Assembly: GCA_006503535.1 (NCBI GenBank) | Contig: QYRS01000001.1 | Coordinates: 3,410,001 to 3,474,000 of the forward strand | Direction: 5' to 3' | Length of the DNA stretch: 64,000 bases | Origin: Arthrinium phaeospermum | Taxonomy: Eukaryota; Ascomycota; Sordariomycetes; Amphisphaeriales; Apiosporaceae | Shown: piece by piece, positions 22,386 to 34,206 of the stretch | Layout of the letters: each line of letters starts with the position of its first letter | How positions within the stretch are numbered: the stretch's first letter is position 1 | Program-made: the position numbers and the translations under genes | The notes under the pieces: model-generated | The model's database searches: none | Told to the model about the DNA's origin: nothing | Seen by the model: the letters and a program-made list of their open reading frames with translations, nothing else

Positions 22386-23341
22386 CATGCACCTTTTTCT
22401 TATGACGCGTGAGGTTATCAGCCCTGCAAACCTTTGAACACCCCAGCACTTCGCACTTCTTGAATTCGGAAGGAACATTGTGCCTTTGCGCGTGGTCCTT
22501 GTGGTTCGACCACAGATGTCTGTTCCTATCCCTGTCTGTGGCAAAGCCCATTGTTCGGGGACAGCCAGGTACTGGACATATCAGGGTGTGCTTATTCATG
22601 TGAATGCTGCGTTGGCAACTCTTAGCGAAGCGCTTCGAACAAACTGTGCATTCCCATGAGCCCTGGCCTGGCGTTTGTTCGGTTGGGCTGTTTTGTTCGC
22701 CTTCCAGGGATAAATCAGCATGGGTTACCGAATTCTCAGATGGGGTAGTAACGTTGCTATGCAGTGTATCGTTACCATCCACAGAGCTGACAGTAGAAGG
22801 GACTTCAGCCGTATCCGAATTGGACTGGGACGATGTAGCCGTGCTGCCATAATTGTGTACCATGTCGGTCCCTGTCCAACATCCCGGCAGATAATTGGAG
22901 AAGCAGTCACCTATCTCTGCTGGGCCCGTAAGGACTGGCGCTTGGAAAACAGACAGAACAGGGATAGTATTGTATACAAACCCACTGGCAAGAGCTGGGT
23001 TGAAAGCACCGATAATGGGGACCGGCGGAAAAGGATTCCATGGCTCACTGTAAAGTAATGAATGAGGTATTCGAACTTGTCCCGAGTATATTGTCCGCAT
23101 GTGGGGCCCACGAATTCGGCATTGATAAGGGATGGCATGAGCTAAGGGGAGATCCGAAGTCGAGCCCAGTGAGCTCGACTTCCCGGAAAACAGTGTTATC
23201 CGTGAAGAAGCTTGTTGATAAGCCGCCTCTTGGCAACAAAGGTGGTGCATTTACGCAAATTGCAGCTGTATTGGGCTGCAGCTTATCGATCGGGGGATGG
23301 GACAAGAGATCTGTTGAAGATCTCAAAGAAGAATCATACAT
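22315..23341 (-). CDS. C2H2 zinc-finger protein, three C-terminal fingers
   Basis: Two exons on the minus strand, 23341-23112 and 23047-22315, joined by a 64-nt intron (donor GTGGGC, acceptor TTTACAG). The join gives SMPNS/EPWNPFPPVP in frame; without it the two halves lie in different frames. The product from this ATG is about 320 aa, but the first exon's frame is open to about 23505, so a further upstream exon is possible. Residues 1-200 are Ser/Thr/Pro-rich and low in charge. The fingers are WECTVCSKRFAKSCQRSIH, CPVPGCPRTMGFATDRDRNRH and CEVLGCSKVCRADNLTRHKK. It ends in a basic tail, SKGVKKGRTRRG. Probably a nuclear transcription factor. Its 3' end is tandemly duplicated just downstream. 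Confidence 0.75.
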
Positions 23342-24059
23342 CTGGGGCACAGGCAAAAGTGCGGCATTATCTTGGACACAGTCTTCCCAGGGATTGTTAA
23401 TCGGTTGGAAAGGCGTGCGCCATGGTGTGCTTGGAATTTGTTGGCTCCATTGTGGAGGAGCCGAAAGTTGTAATGCTGTTGTACTCTTTGGTACGTTTCT
23501 GTCGGGTCATGGGTTGTTGAAAATTTAGCGCAGTTGGTATTGGGTCGTGCTCGTCTTCAAGTTGCTTTGTCACAGGCTTTAGTGATTAAGCGGTGAATCT
23601 TTTAATGTCGTACTCAGGACCTGAGCAAGCCCGACTGACGCTGGAAGCCCCATTTCGATCCTGTGGGCCAGGAAATGGGAGACGTGAGAGATATGCCAAT
23701 TAATAAGGAAAAGCAAGGCGTGACGAGAAGCAAAGACGAAAACCAGAAAAGAAGAAAACCATGATGAAAAGGGGAAGCGAAGCGAGATGCTCATACGAGC
23801 AGGTACTAGCTTCTGTGCATGTGAGAACACATGAACTGATTCTGTGGGTATGCCTTCATCTCGTCAAGGGGACTTGCTGATGCATAGTGGGAGATCTCAA
23901 ACTGCCCAAGACCTTTGGCAGAAGTGTTCGGGCTAATCCGGGCGAAGGTAATGGCAACTGTCATGGTGCGCAGCAAGTTGGCTACATGCATCAATTTCAC
24001 CAGCAAATGGTGCTTATATGAGGAAAGCATGTGTCGCATCGATCTGGCCTTTAACAGGA
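23342..24059. other. Upstream region of the C2H2 gene, no further gene recognised
   Basis: Contains the in-frame upstream extension of the C2H2 first exon to about 23505 and otherwise short frames without motifs. Confidence 0.4.
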
Positions 24060-24896
24060 TCAATATTGAGAGCATGAAATATAAGACAAAAGAGCGCATA
24101 CCTCATGAGAATTAGACCTTTGCCTGGTTGGACTGGCTGATGGACATCGCCCTGGGCCCGTCCATCTGCAGGGTGGTGGAGTGTGAATCCTGCTGTGGTA
24201 CATGGAGCAGGAATGCAGCCTCCCGAATATGTGGCGCCGGACATCGACGGCCATGCGAAGCTTAATAGCCGCCGCTGTCATATCCAACTCTCCGTGAAAG
24301 CGACGGGTCAGCATGCCCACGGCGACTTTGCATGGAGTTAACCACGAATGGTCCAGCAATGGAAGTTCGCATGGAGTTAACCACGAACGGTCCAGCAATG
24401 GAAGTTCGCATGGAGTTAACCACGAACGGTCCAGCAATGGATGTTCGCATGGAGTTAACCACGAAGGGTCCAGCAATGGATGTTCGCATGGAGTTAACCA
24501 CGAATGGTCCAGCAATGGAAGTTCGTATGGACTGAACCACGGATGGTCCAGCAATGGAAGTTCAAGGGGTGCGTGAAATGCGATATCGAGATCGCTATCG
24601 GTATCGATTGAAGGGAAGTAGATTAATCCAGTAATCCCTTGAAGCTGATCAGATGGCGCGGTCACTGTGTCACCTGGGTCGATGGATGCAACGAAGCCCT
24701 CCATTGCGGCGTGCGACGTTGCGTGGATAACTGAGTCTGGGATAGAGGAAGTGACGAGTGAAGCAATGACTATGGCATGAATTGGAATCCACGAGATAGT
24801 ACGATTGTTTGAGATCGGTGAAGGTGACGAGAACAAGCGATTGTAAGAGAAAAGGTTGGGTGGAATGGGTTCATAAGTTAATTTGAATGGGCACAT
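24060..24896 (-). CDS. Doubtful hypothetical protein carrying a 13-aa repeat
   Basis: An uninterrupted minus-strand frame of 278 aa starting from an ATG. Its centre is six near-perfect repeats of a 13-residue unit of the type ELPLLDHSWLTPC, produced by the 39-bp minisatellite. An N-terminal hydrophobic stretch (IPIHAIVIASLV) is followed by ordinary sequence, and the C-terminal part is rich in His, Arg and Cys without a domain. The repeat is also open in at least two plus-strand frames because its period is a multiple of three, so an open frame here is weak evidence for coding. No family was recognised. Confidence 0.25.
   Translation of the reverse strand: MCPFKLTYEPIPPNLFSYNRLFSSPSPISNNRTISWIPIHAIVIASLVTSSIPDSVIHATSHAAMEGFVASIDPGDTVTAPSDQLQGITGLIYFPSIDTDSDLDIAFHAPLELPLLDHPWFSPYELPLLDHSWLTPCEHPLLDPSWLTPCEHPLLDRSWLTPCELPLLDRSWLTPCELPLLDHSWLTPCKVAVGMLTRRFHGELDMTAAAIKLRMAVDVRRHIFGRLHSCSMYHSRIHTPPPCRWTGPGRCPSASPTRQRSNSHEVCALLSYISCSQY
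24330..24563. repeat. 39-bp minisatellite, six copies
   Basis: Unit starts fall at 24330, 24369, 24408, 24447, 24486 and 24525. Each unit begins GCATGGAGTTAACCACGAA and ends with AGCAATGGAAGTTC or a close variant. Differences are a few single bases; the last copy is most diverged (GTATGGACTGAACCACGG). Confidence 0.95.
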
Positions 24897-26032
24897 TGGT
24901 GTCTGTCTCAGCCTATGTACTTAATTGAGAAATAGGATAGGGCAGATATTCGATGAGGCTATCAATGCAGAATTATGTGGCCATATATGAGGCCACATTG
25001 GATTGTGATGTGTGATTGGGCATTAGAATCAGGCTGGTCTACTTCATATGCTGTGTCACACGAGAGACACCCCGAGAGATATGAGGCCAGTGGATTGCAT
25101 GCAATCTTGAGGCCAACAAAACCATGGCTTTTTTGAGAAAAGCCATCGACCTTTTTGAAACCAATCGTGATTCACTGCGAAGCGCCCTATGTGGCGTTCT
25201 AATATCCTGGGCGCTGTGTTCGAGCTTGAACTTATGTATAATCAATCGACTGTAAGGCTGAGTCGATGACGCTGAGCCCTCCCTTGAGTTTAGCCTAACT
25301 GTACATTACCATGCAATGAGAATCGGCCGATAGGTATTTGTATTCTACTCGACAGCAATGAGCATACCTAAAATTGCCTTGTTCATGTTATGCAACTTGA
25401 AAATGACCTTGTTAGAATCGCAAGGATATCATCAGTGGGCAGCTATCTCAACTCGTGCCTTCAAGCCAACTTTGCCTTTGATGTCGGTAGCGAGGGAAAA
25501 GTTGTGGATATCGAAAGCTGAGTTGTGAGTGAGACAGGTGAATAGGCTTATTCTGTTCTTGTATGTCCCCTCCCAACGACGACTTCGCCAGCACCACAAT
25601 TCTGTCGTGTGAATTTAATGCACTTATTTACACGCATCATAATGCCGAAAAGTCTCAGCCCCAGTAAAGATTTACAGAGATCTGCAGACCTGGTGCCGTT
25701 GTGGACGATCTAATACGGTTTGGGTGTGGTCTCATGAAGCTGACATGCAGCTGGAAATACGGAGCATTATGGAGGCGGGGGAGCGAACCAATCGAAGCCG
25801 CATTTGGGGGCCATGGGGCGTGAGACACGGTCACACATCTTTCAATTTGTAATCGAAGGACTTTTGCGCAGCGCAACCTCACAAGGCGCTTCAGTCTGAC
25901 AACCTCATGTCTTAAAGCCTTGACGCCTTTGATTGTGCATGCCCGCACTACCTTCCACAAACGATCCGCTTCCAGGCTCACCTCTGTCACTGACTGTATC
26001 GCTCCAATTATCGATTTAGTTACTACTGCGAA
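24897..26032. other. 1.1-kb intergenic stretch, no gene recognised
   Basis: Short frames only. A small palindromic hairpin lies near 24977-24998 (TGTGGCCATATATGAGGCCACA type). The last 120 nt are C/T-rich and probably form the promoter/leader of the following gene. Confidence 0.45.
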
Positions 26033-29000
26033 CATGGAGGAGGGTTTGGTTCACAATTCGCATGCGCCTGGAAACAAGCCAGCGCGCGAAGACATGGTTG
26101 CGACATTCGAAGACACCGAATTCCAATGGGAAGCGTCCAACCGGAGTAGTCTTTCGCACTGGGACCCGAGCCGGGGTTTGCCCATGTCGACGGCGAAATT
26201 GGTGGGTCAGGCTATAACGAAACCAAGACCGACATCATTGCCATCCCTTGCCCCGGCGCATCGCCGTGGAAACATGGATGCGCGAGCCTCTGCCGGACGG
26301 GTATTTCGGACACCCAACCAACAGGGAGCTCGATTCCATCCTGCTTTGAAAGAGTTTCAGGGCCATACAATCTTGTCGCCGGCCATAAATAGGCCGTTGC
26401 CCAGAGCGAAGCACCTCTGGATTCGGCAGGGTATCCGACGGGAGGCCAGTACGGCGCGCGTGATGCTCTATCGGCACCGGGGACTGAAGGAAGGTCTTAC
26501 TCTGGATGATTTGGCCGAAGACTTGCTTGATCAACTTCGCAGGAACAGAGAAATGTCCCCAAACCGGCCCTTGTTCTTTATCTGTCACAGCATGGTGGAA
26601 TCGTGGCGAAGCTGGCATGGCTAAAGCTAGTCAGAGAGAGGAGATGCGCTGGCTCATGTTTCATACACATGGATGACGTTTGGTACAGTCTCTCGCACTT
26701 CTTGGAGTAGTCGCATACTGATGATCGAAACTAGCAACTCCCATCTTGGGTCCAGCTACTTGTCAATGCCCAACCTCAGAGAGAGCATTCAGAACCTGCT
26801 CCACCTCTCGCATCCCTGGCCGAGATCCATAACGGAGGAGCTGAGACTCAACCACAAACACCTGCTCCATATCCATGATATCTTCCGTGATATCGCGAGC
26901 GAGATGCGCATCTGGTCCTTTTACGAGACTACGGACTCCCAATTGTCGGTTTGGGATCCTCGGACTTCGATGAGGTTCACTTCAGCGCCCCCTTAGCATC
27001 TATCAAGTCAAGTCTACTCGGCAGCACGCACGAGCAGCCATATTCGCTCGAGAGCACCACGCGATTGCGCATCGTTCGGACCTGAGCACCTCCAGATCAT
27101 GCACGCCTACCTTATCGATCTTGCGGAGGCCGTGGCCAAGGCCCAGTCCATCAGTTTCCAGACTGCGCATCATCCACTGAAGCTGGGCAATGCCAAGCTG
27201 GAGCTGATCGGGTTCTATGAGGACCCAGATCCCGAATCCGTCACCGATGTAAGACTATACGTGTCCAAGCACAATCTTGACGAGTTTCTGGATAAGGGTC
27301 CCGAACGCTGCCTACAAGAGCGACTCAACGCTGTCGCAGCCAAACCACACTATCGACCACAACGGTTCGCTTCCGCAGCGAATGACAGCATCAAATCCGG
27401 TGCGTTAGGAATCAGGAATATGGTCCAGGGATTCCTCGGTGCCTTGCAAAGACCTGGGAGCTCCAGTCCCATTTAATGGATGACAAGGGAGAACCTCACC
27501 GGAGATAGTAGTAACAAGCGACGCATCAGGAAGGCCCTCAGCTACCGACGCCCAACCCAATCAGTGGCGACTGCTGGCCCGGGGCGCGCAAGGGGGTTGA
27601 CCGTACCTTCGCTATCCACTCCCAGTTATCGCCCATCTAGTCGAAGCAGCAGCCAAAGCCGCGGTGAGAGACTCAAAAGTGACGAAGCCAGTCGGACGCT
27701 ATCGGACCCCACCGGCGTTGATATCTCGCCTCGAACGATACTGGCGGAACCGGAGCCACGCCCCTTTGCGAAAGAGCGATCCCATCCGTCAGAGGTAGAG
27801 AACCATGGTCCCGTGTCCCTTGGAAGTGACGAGGAGCATCATGTCGATCATGCTGATGCTATGTATGACTAACGGCCGGCTTTTCAGACCCAATCCAAAC
27901 AAGAGGAAGTTTATGTGGATCCATCTGCCCTTCAACATCCCTACTGGGTCAAGGTACGTCAACGCGGAGCATCACCCTCAGACCTACCACAAACTAATTT
28001 GATCTACAGAGTATATTCAACAAGCTTGCCGAGACCCAACACCAGACGTACTCGAAGCTTCTCCGAAACGAGAACTGGGTGGTAGGCATGTGCGAGGACG
28101 ACATGCACAGGCCCATGCTTCCTACGTGAGGCCAGGTTGTGATTACATCAGCTCCGAAACTCGTAAGACCATCCAAGATTATCGATCCCAAGTTGGCCCT
28201 CCTGCTACGTCCAAGACTCGCCCATCCCTCTTCGCGAGCATAAGCGGGCGTAGCAGTCCAGGTGGCGTCACACCGTCGCATCTGTACCTGTACCTCCCGT
28301 ACCTCCACTTCGACACTTATAAGAAACGTCATCAAGCGCCGGGACATCATCAGACGGCGTTTGGGACTGGGCCGAGCCCGACCAGTTCCGAAAGACATCG
28401 CGACGAGGTGAACCCGCGAAGGACGCTGGATCAGTATGGCTATCCATCGCTTCGCGATACCTATGCGCGGGACGACGACCAGATGCTGTATAAACTCACC
28501 AAAGAACGGGTGGGTCTGCCCAAGACCAAGAAGCGCCACTTCATCGGTGACGCCCTAACTGCAACTTCTCCAGCTAGCCGGCTGGCGATGTTTACCAACC
28601 GGATCAAGAAAGCCGATGCCATGCTCACGGACGACGAGTCCCACTCGTCAGGTGATGAAAACGAAATACTAGATGGGAACCTGCTTATGGTCGATCAACT
28701 GTGGCTTTGGGCCGTCGACTTGACGACACTAACCACGTTCTTCCCCAAACGCGAGTCGCACCCATCCGAGGGGCCCATGTTTCAACAGGCCGATCTACGA
28801 AACAGCATTTACAATGAGCTGAACGGCGATTTGACCGGCGATGTGACAACGCACTAGATCTGGCGGCCTTTACTGCCCTACACGCGGTTACGGTGTTGCT
28901 CGATCGGACGTCGCATCGAGATTTGGAGATCTTCCGCATCTTTGAAGAAGCTCTCGGTGTACTGGTAAGATTCCCTTCTGAATACAAATCAAGACTTGTT

Positions 29001-30004
29001 TTTGGACTAATTCCTTGCCAGACTGAGAGAATGACCTTCTCCCTGAAGCGATTCCGGATGAAGTCATTCCGCGATCGCATCAACGACGAATTCGACACCT
29101 CGGAGCTAGAAGACAACCGGACAGAGGCGATCAAGAAGCGACACCAGCAGGAGATCGAGCAGTCCGAGCGCGAGAACCGCGAGAACACGTCGGCGCTGCT
29201 GGAGCTGCGCGACATGGACGACGAGCTCAACACCATGGACAACCTGTTCCTCGAGCAAAAGACGACGCTCGCACACATGAAGGACCTCTACAACCGCCCC
29301 GACCTCCAGCCCCACACGGACCACGGGCGGGCGTACCTGGACGAGGCCCTGGTAAGGCTGGACGACTACGCGCTGCAGGTGGGCGGGATGCGCCACCGAA
29401 TCGAGGCCACGCGCACCGACTACGAGAAGCTGCTCGAGATGGTGCAGCGGCAGGCGCAGGTCGACGAGGTGCGCTGGAGCCGGCTGCAGACGGAGCTGGC
29501 CAGCACGCAGAACCTCTCCGTCATGATCTTTACGACTTTCACCGTCATCTTCCTACCCCTCTCCTTCTTCACCAGCTTGTTCGGCATGAACACCCAGGAG
29601 TGGGGCGGCGCCGACGACAACTTCGTCTCGCTCCGCACCATCGGTGCTATCTCGTTGCCAGCGTCAGCCTTGCTCGTGGGGCTCAGTCTCGTGGCCGCGT
29701 TCAGCAGTCGGGTGCAGGCGGGTTCAAGTACCTATTCCGACATGCGCGCGCCGCGGCCGAGGGCGTAAAACACCAGCTCGGACGCGCGTTGCCCCGCGTG
29801 TCCAAGGAGATCCAGCAGCGGCGCGACAGGGCCAGGGAAGACAGACAGAAGAACTTGAGGCGGAAGAAGGAGGTTGACTACGACTTTTGGGAGACGGTAA
29901 GGCGGGAAAGGAGGAGCGAATACCAGATCCCGGATTTGAATAAGGGGGGGGCTAGTCGGCAGCGGTTGCGGGGACGGGCAACTATGCTACGAGGGAGGGC
30001 GTGA
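26033..30004 (+). pseudogene. SERAC1-like alpha/beta hydrolase fused to CorA-like membrane domain, multiple frameshifts
   Basis: N-terminal part: MEEGLVHNS, then HVDGEIGGSGYNETKTDII with IPCPGASPW, LWIRQGIRREASTARVMLY, and LFFICHSMGG, the GxSxG-like nucleophile elbow of SERAC1/DUF676-type hydrolases. The middle includes LKLGNAKLELIGFYEDPD and QYGYPSLRDTYARDDDQML. The C-terminal part is CorA-like: VDQLWLWAVD, FPKRESHP, a long coiled coil, then two membrane helices around IFTTFTVIFLPLSFFTSLFGMN (with the GMN signature) and ISLPASALLVGLSLVAAF. Introns are clear at 27954-28009 and 28965-29021. At least five frame switches remain, for example at 26594 and 29720, several curable by one base in a homopolymer. 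The function of such fungal fusions is not established; a membrane-linked signalling or defence role is speculation. It may be an intact gene with sequence errors. Confidence 0.68.
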
Positions 30005-30179
30005 GAGATCGGGTTTTCCAGGTTGAGTGTTAGTGCAGGGCGAGGGTTACCATTGCACGACGGGGCATTCAGTGGACTGGTATCTCTGTTTGAACTAATA
30101 TCTAATAATATGGAGGCACCAGTATTATTTACAACGTCCAAGCTGTTGCGGATCCATGGCCCAACTGCGTGACTAACCT

Positions 30180-31528
30180 CTTAGCAGCGCCGCATAGCTT
30201 CCAGAGCCTCCTCTCTATGCGGCCTCAGTTCCAGGCCACCAACATGGGCGAAGTTCTGCCCAGTGCCTCGCCCAACCTAGCGGGATCGAGTCCGGCAACT
30301 TCGTCTTGGCCGCAGAACAGACGACCCGTCTCTCTACCGGCATCAATAAACTCGTTGGCACCTGGGCCTCCGGATGGCATCAAACGCCCGGAACGCGGCA
30401 TTGATCTCTCTTGTAGATGATATATTTCCAATTAGATGACCAAGGATGAAGGCGTCCTCGATAACCATGCCGGCACCAGCGCCTTGCCAGGGAGAGGTCG
30501 CATGGGCCGCGTCGCCGATGCACACTCGGTTATTGGCGTACGTGGGCGTGGATTTGTGTTCCCATCAGCATACCCCATCGGGGCTTCTTGATCCAAGATG
30601 AGCTAGACACGAGTAAGTCGTGCTGTAAGTCGAACGTATTGGACGGGGCAAGACATACCTCTACCATACCTTTCGCCACAGACCCCTGATACCAACTTTC
30701 GGGGATTGCATCCTCCAGCACCTGTCTTGTCACCGGCCGTTTTCGGTCGGCTGAGAAATTCTTGTCGATGACTGCTATAATGCACTGAACCATGGTTCGG
30801 TTCTCCACGATACCGTGAAGCATGGCTGCTCCATCGCCAAGCCAGGCAAAACTGGCGATCCACCTTAAAGATCGTCTCCGAGGGCCGCCCGGGCCTTCTC
30901 GAACGGGACCATGTGCCGGGTGTCCCACCAGCCCGCCGGAGAGGCCGCGTGTTTTTCCGCTTCTTCTCCCAAGAGTGATTGCGGACAGCGCTGAAGATGC
31001 CGTCTGCACCGATGACGGCATCGAATTGGGCATCCGTGCTGTCTTCGAAAGCGACTGTGACTCCACCTTCTGTCTGTTCGACGGACTTGACGCGCTTTTT
31101 GGCGTGAAGGATGTCTTGGGGCAGCAGGGAAAGAAGGGCCTGCAGAAGCGGGGCGCGGTTCATGGTGAGGCCGGCACTGACTCCAAGATCCGAGACGAGG
31201 GCACCTGCCTCGGGCCCCGAGCCCTGTTTAGGTGTCAGTAGATGAGATGAACATCGTGGCTGGGGGTGCTACATGCCACCACGAGACGTGCCGCATCGAG
31301 TTCGACAGCTCCTGCCTGGGTCTTCAATAGCTCAATTGCCGAAGGAATGATGTCGTCCAGGGCTTCTAACGCCAGAGGCGACAGCCCTACACCAGCACCC
31401 CGCTCGGAGAACTCGGAAGCCCCTTCGTAAACCTGGACATCGACATGAGGATGCTTGACGAGCGCAATGGCTGTTGCAGTCCCAGCGATGCCGCCCCCAA
31501 TTATGCCGATGCGAATACGACCGTCCAT
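30180..31528 (-). pseudogene. FAD-dependent monooxygenase (salicylate hydroxylase-like), multiple frameshifts
   Basis: Read on the minus strand, the protein begins with the dinucleotide-binding fold IRIGIIGGGIAGTATAIALV, followed by GVGLSPLALEALDDI. After an intron around 31280-31230 come GPEAGALVSDLG and MNRAPLLQALL, then FDAVIGADGIFSAVR (the GD/DG motif), DRQF, VENRTMVQCIIAVI and AKGMVEV. A second intron at 30658-30603 follows, then RVCIGDAAHATSPWQGAGAG, the FAD ribityl-binding GD motif of group A flavoprotein hydroxylases. At least four frame breaks lie between 30960 and 30350. The first donor is ambiguous: GTGGCA, or a GC-AG intron giving the more typical LVVGSGPEAG. The C-terminal end is uncertain. 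An in-frame ATG at 31576 would add 16 residues. Confidence 0.7.
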
Positions 31529-31576
31529 TATGGAAGTTGAGTGGGAGAGGCAAGAGACAAGTGCTGAGGAAGACAT

Positions 31577-32110
31577 CTAAGCCTGCCCTCGTGAGAAGGA
31601 ACAGAATGCCGCTGTAAGTTAATGCTCGCGGGATATCTTCCTCGCGGAATTCCTCCCTTGCCTCATTCTCGTAGCATTCGGATCAACTGTGACGTAATGA
31701 TGCATGTATTTTTGGAAGCTCACACCTACCTTCGTGTAACCCCAAACCCACGCAACCCAACTACATGGCAGGGCTTGATTTGTTATCTACCCCGCGTAAA
31801 TTACGCGGCTTCCATGACTACCGGAGCACCCAACTGACATCTGAAATGACAATAGTACGCAAGCGGGACTTTCGGGATTACTGATCGCTTGTTCATGAGC
31901 GCCCGTTGGAGCCGACACCTAGTGGCGGTGTACGCGGGCAGCTGCGTCCCTAGTGCTGACAAGACTACATATCTGCATGTAGAGGTAACCGTTTCCAATC
32001 TCACATCTAGCCAACCACATTGTGGCTGCTGCCTTCAATTTCACACGGCATATGCTAGCCGACCCCATGTCTTGGATAATACCCTGCAGTCGCCTCACTG
32101 CCCACCACAA
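31577..32110. other. Intergenic between the monooxygenase and UstYa-like genes
   Basis: No coding sequence recognised. It holds the promoter of the minus-strand monooxygenase on one side and the 3' flank of the UstYa-like gene on the other. Confidence 0.45.
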
Positions 32111-33162
32111 TCACTGCTGGTCGCTCACCGGTGGCCTCTGGAAGTCGGGACTCGTGGAAACCCTCCTGGAATACCCCCAGCGCTCAATGGAATCCCAGGA
32201 GGCGCACTTTGACCTGGCGTTGGACTGCGCGGCTGGCTGCGACGCTTTGGGGTTGTCCCAGTAGAAGGAGATCAGAGCCGTATTGCCGGAGCACATGATA
32301 GTCTCGCGCAGCGACTCAATACAGTGATCTGCAAGTTCGTTAGCGTGGGACACCTCCTCAGCCCATGTCAACGCGGGAGTAAATGAGCACACCGAGATGG
32401 ATCTGGAGGTATCTTTCGTCGTGTTCCGATAGGTTCGGATAGTACCTTTCTTTTAAATGTAGAACCGGAGTTGTCGCTGTGGTGGTCGATTAGTCACCAT
32501 ATGCGCCATTCAAGACAAACGAGCATGAATGCTGCTTACCACGCAGTGAAGCTCATGGTAGACACCAATGCTGGCAAGATATCCACCTCTTGTCAAACGA
32601 GTCACATTATCGAGTGACTCGCCCGCCCTCTGCAGCTCTTCGATGGTCGCGTTGAAGTAGGCAGCTGGACGGTGGTTAGCTACAGGTGCGTATGCATGTA
32701 GTTAGTGACAACTTACGCCTGATCAGAGCGTCCCACGCTCTGTCTTTCTCGGGCGTCGGCCGGCCTGCATACGTTTGAGCTGCATCATGGCCGTGGGTAT
32801 CTCGGTCTTTCACTTCGTACTGAACGAAGTCTTGGATAGGTGCTTCAATTATTGCATAACGTTAGAGATCAGACAACCCACGGTGTTTTCGTCTGGGCTC
32901 TTGGTCTACATACACCATTTGAGCCTTGGAGGGGGTTTGGGCTCGCTCTCATATAAAGATACCCCAACCGAGCCGTGGTCAGGATAAGAGCCAAGAGTAC
33001 CACATGGATTAGAGCAAGATATATTCGAAACGCTTTCGTCGTTTTGGTACTGCGTTGTCTCTGTCTTCTTGTCAGGACCGCGCCATCCAGAAGTCCCGCC
33101 ATGGACGATTCTTCACCGTCAGAAATGCTGTGGGCCGAAAAGGAGTCTTTGCGGTCAGTCAT
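32111..33162 (-). CDS. UstYa-family oxidase (DUF3328)
   Basis: DUF3328 proteins catalyse oxidative steps such as cyclisation in fungal RiPP (dikaritin) and other metabolite pathways. The first exon starts MTDRKDSFS and has one transmembrane helix, FRIYLALIHVVLLALILTTA, at about residues 50-70. Next comes EVKDRDTHGHDAAQTYAG, with PTPEKDRAWDALIRPAYF across the intron 32716-32665. The two family motifs are present: YHELHCV before the intron 32539-32477, and HLDHCIESLR formed only by splicing out 32392-32329. FYWDNPKASQPAAQSNARSKC follows; the product ends at 32111. One break remains near 32453, where FYI runs into a stop and KERYYPNLSEHDERY follows one frame over. The first-to-second exon junction near 32860 is not resolved. 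Confidence 0.75.
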
Positions 33163-33907
33163 GGCGAAGATTGTGGATGAGATGCTCAACAGCAAGAATG
33201 TAGACAAGACTCGATTGAGAAGGTTCGAGATATAAGGAGTTTCAGCCCTATGCACGGTGGAATGGATGTGTCGATAGATGTGGGCAGCGTCCGCTAATGC
33301 TGTAGTCTGGAGGTAGTTCAAGACAGCCTCATTGTGTCAGTCTGAGTGGCGCCGCGCCGACCTCTAGTACTATTCTCCCAGGCGGTGTGAGACGGGTGGA
33401 TTGCAGTTACAACGGTAACGTCCCTTTGTTTCATGAGATTTTGACATGACGACGGCTTCGTGGCCCACTTATAAACACTCTTCCGAGCTCTTGGGGCCAC
33501 TCGAGCAATGCCACACAGCTTATCTACCAACCAGACTCGTCAATCAAACCGTTGAGATACCGCCACTGGCAAGAACGGACCGGCGTCAGCCACGGGTAGG
33601 CATTTCATCAGCTAGCTAGGTATGTCGAATAAGCAAGGTACCCCAGTCCAACTCCGGGCTGTATGAGATACACAACGCAAGCCACGGGCTTACATACATC
33701 TGCCTACCATGACACCAGCTCTCTTTGTGGAGGACCGAGGGTCGTACAGTTTAACAGCAATTATGAGGATACCAGATAAATAATCCTCTCTCTTCCACAC
33801 GGTTGCTCATCATAGCTCTGACTTTGAAAAGACTAGCGCACTGCAACAGTCCAGAACAACCAGCTCGAACTTTGCATCCCAAGCCCTTTCACTCTGGCAA
33901 CATCAAA
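33163..33907. promoter_or_regulatory. Divergent promoter between the UstYa-like gene and the small secreted peptide gene
   Basis: About 750 nt lie between the two divergent starts, with no supported coding sequence. The two genes may share regulatory sites; no specific motif was identified. Confidence 0.35.
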
Positions 33908-34206
33908 ATGCATCCATTCGGAACTTGCATAACTGTTCTTGCACTCGTCGTGGGTCAGGCACTTGCCAGTCCAGTGCCTCACGGTAAGAGTTTCGCTCAT
34001 GACCCAGCAAGGCGCCGTATTAACATCCAGAAGCACTGGTTGCGAGGGAACAAGTCTCGGCTGATGATATCCCCATGCCCGTAGGGGTCGAAGAGGGCCA
34101 TGGTCTTCACCAGTAACCACGCAATCCACTTCCATATCTAGATGGATTCGATCTAACAATGCACAACAGAAGCAGCGGACTACTCGGCGGACCCAGAAAA
34201 TACTGA
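33908..34206 (+). CDS. Small secreted peptide, unknown function
   Basis: The ATG at 33908 (CAAAATG) opens MHPFGTCITVLALVVGQALA, a clear signal peptide, followed by SPVPH. A canonical GTAAGA donor directly follows at 33984, and an acceptor CATCCAG ends at 34030. The second exon, 34031-34112, reads EALVAREQVSADDIPMPVG. A second intron, 34113-34169, with a CTAAC branch and acceptor CAACAG, would give a 64-aa product ending GLLGGPRKY. Without it the protein stops at 53 aa, and joining exon 1 to 34170 directly gives 38 aa. No Kex2 KR sites or repeated core are visible, so a RiPP-precursor role beside the UstYa-like gene is only a possibility. Confidence 0.45.

Noticed and set aside
24330..24563. 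CRISPR array
   Set aside because: Units are contiguous 39-bp repeats without spacers, in a eukaryotic genome.
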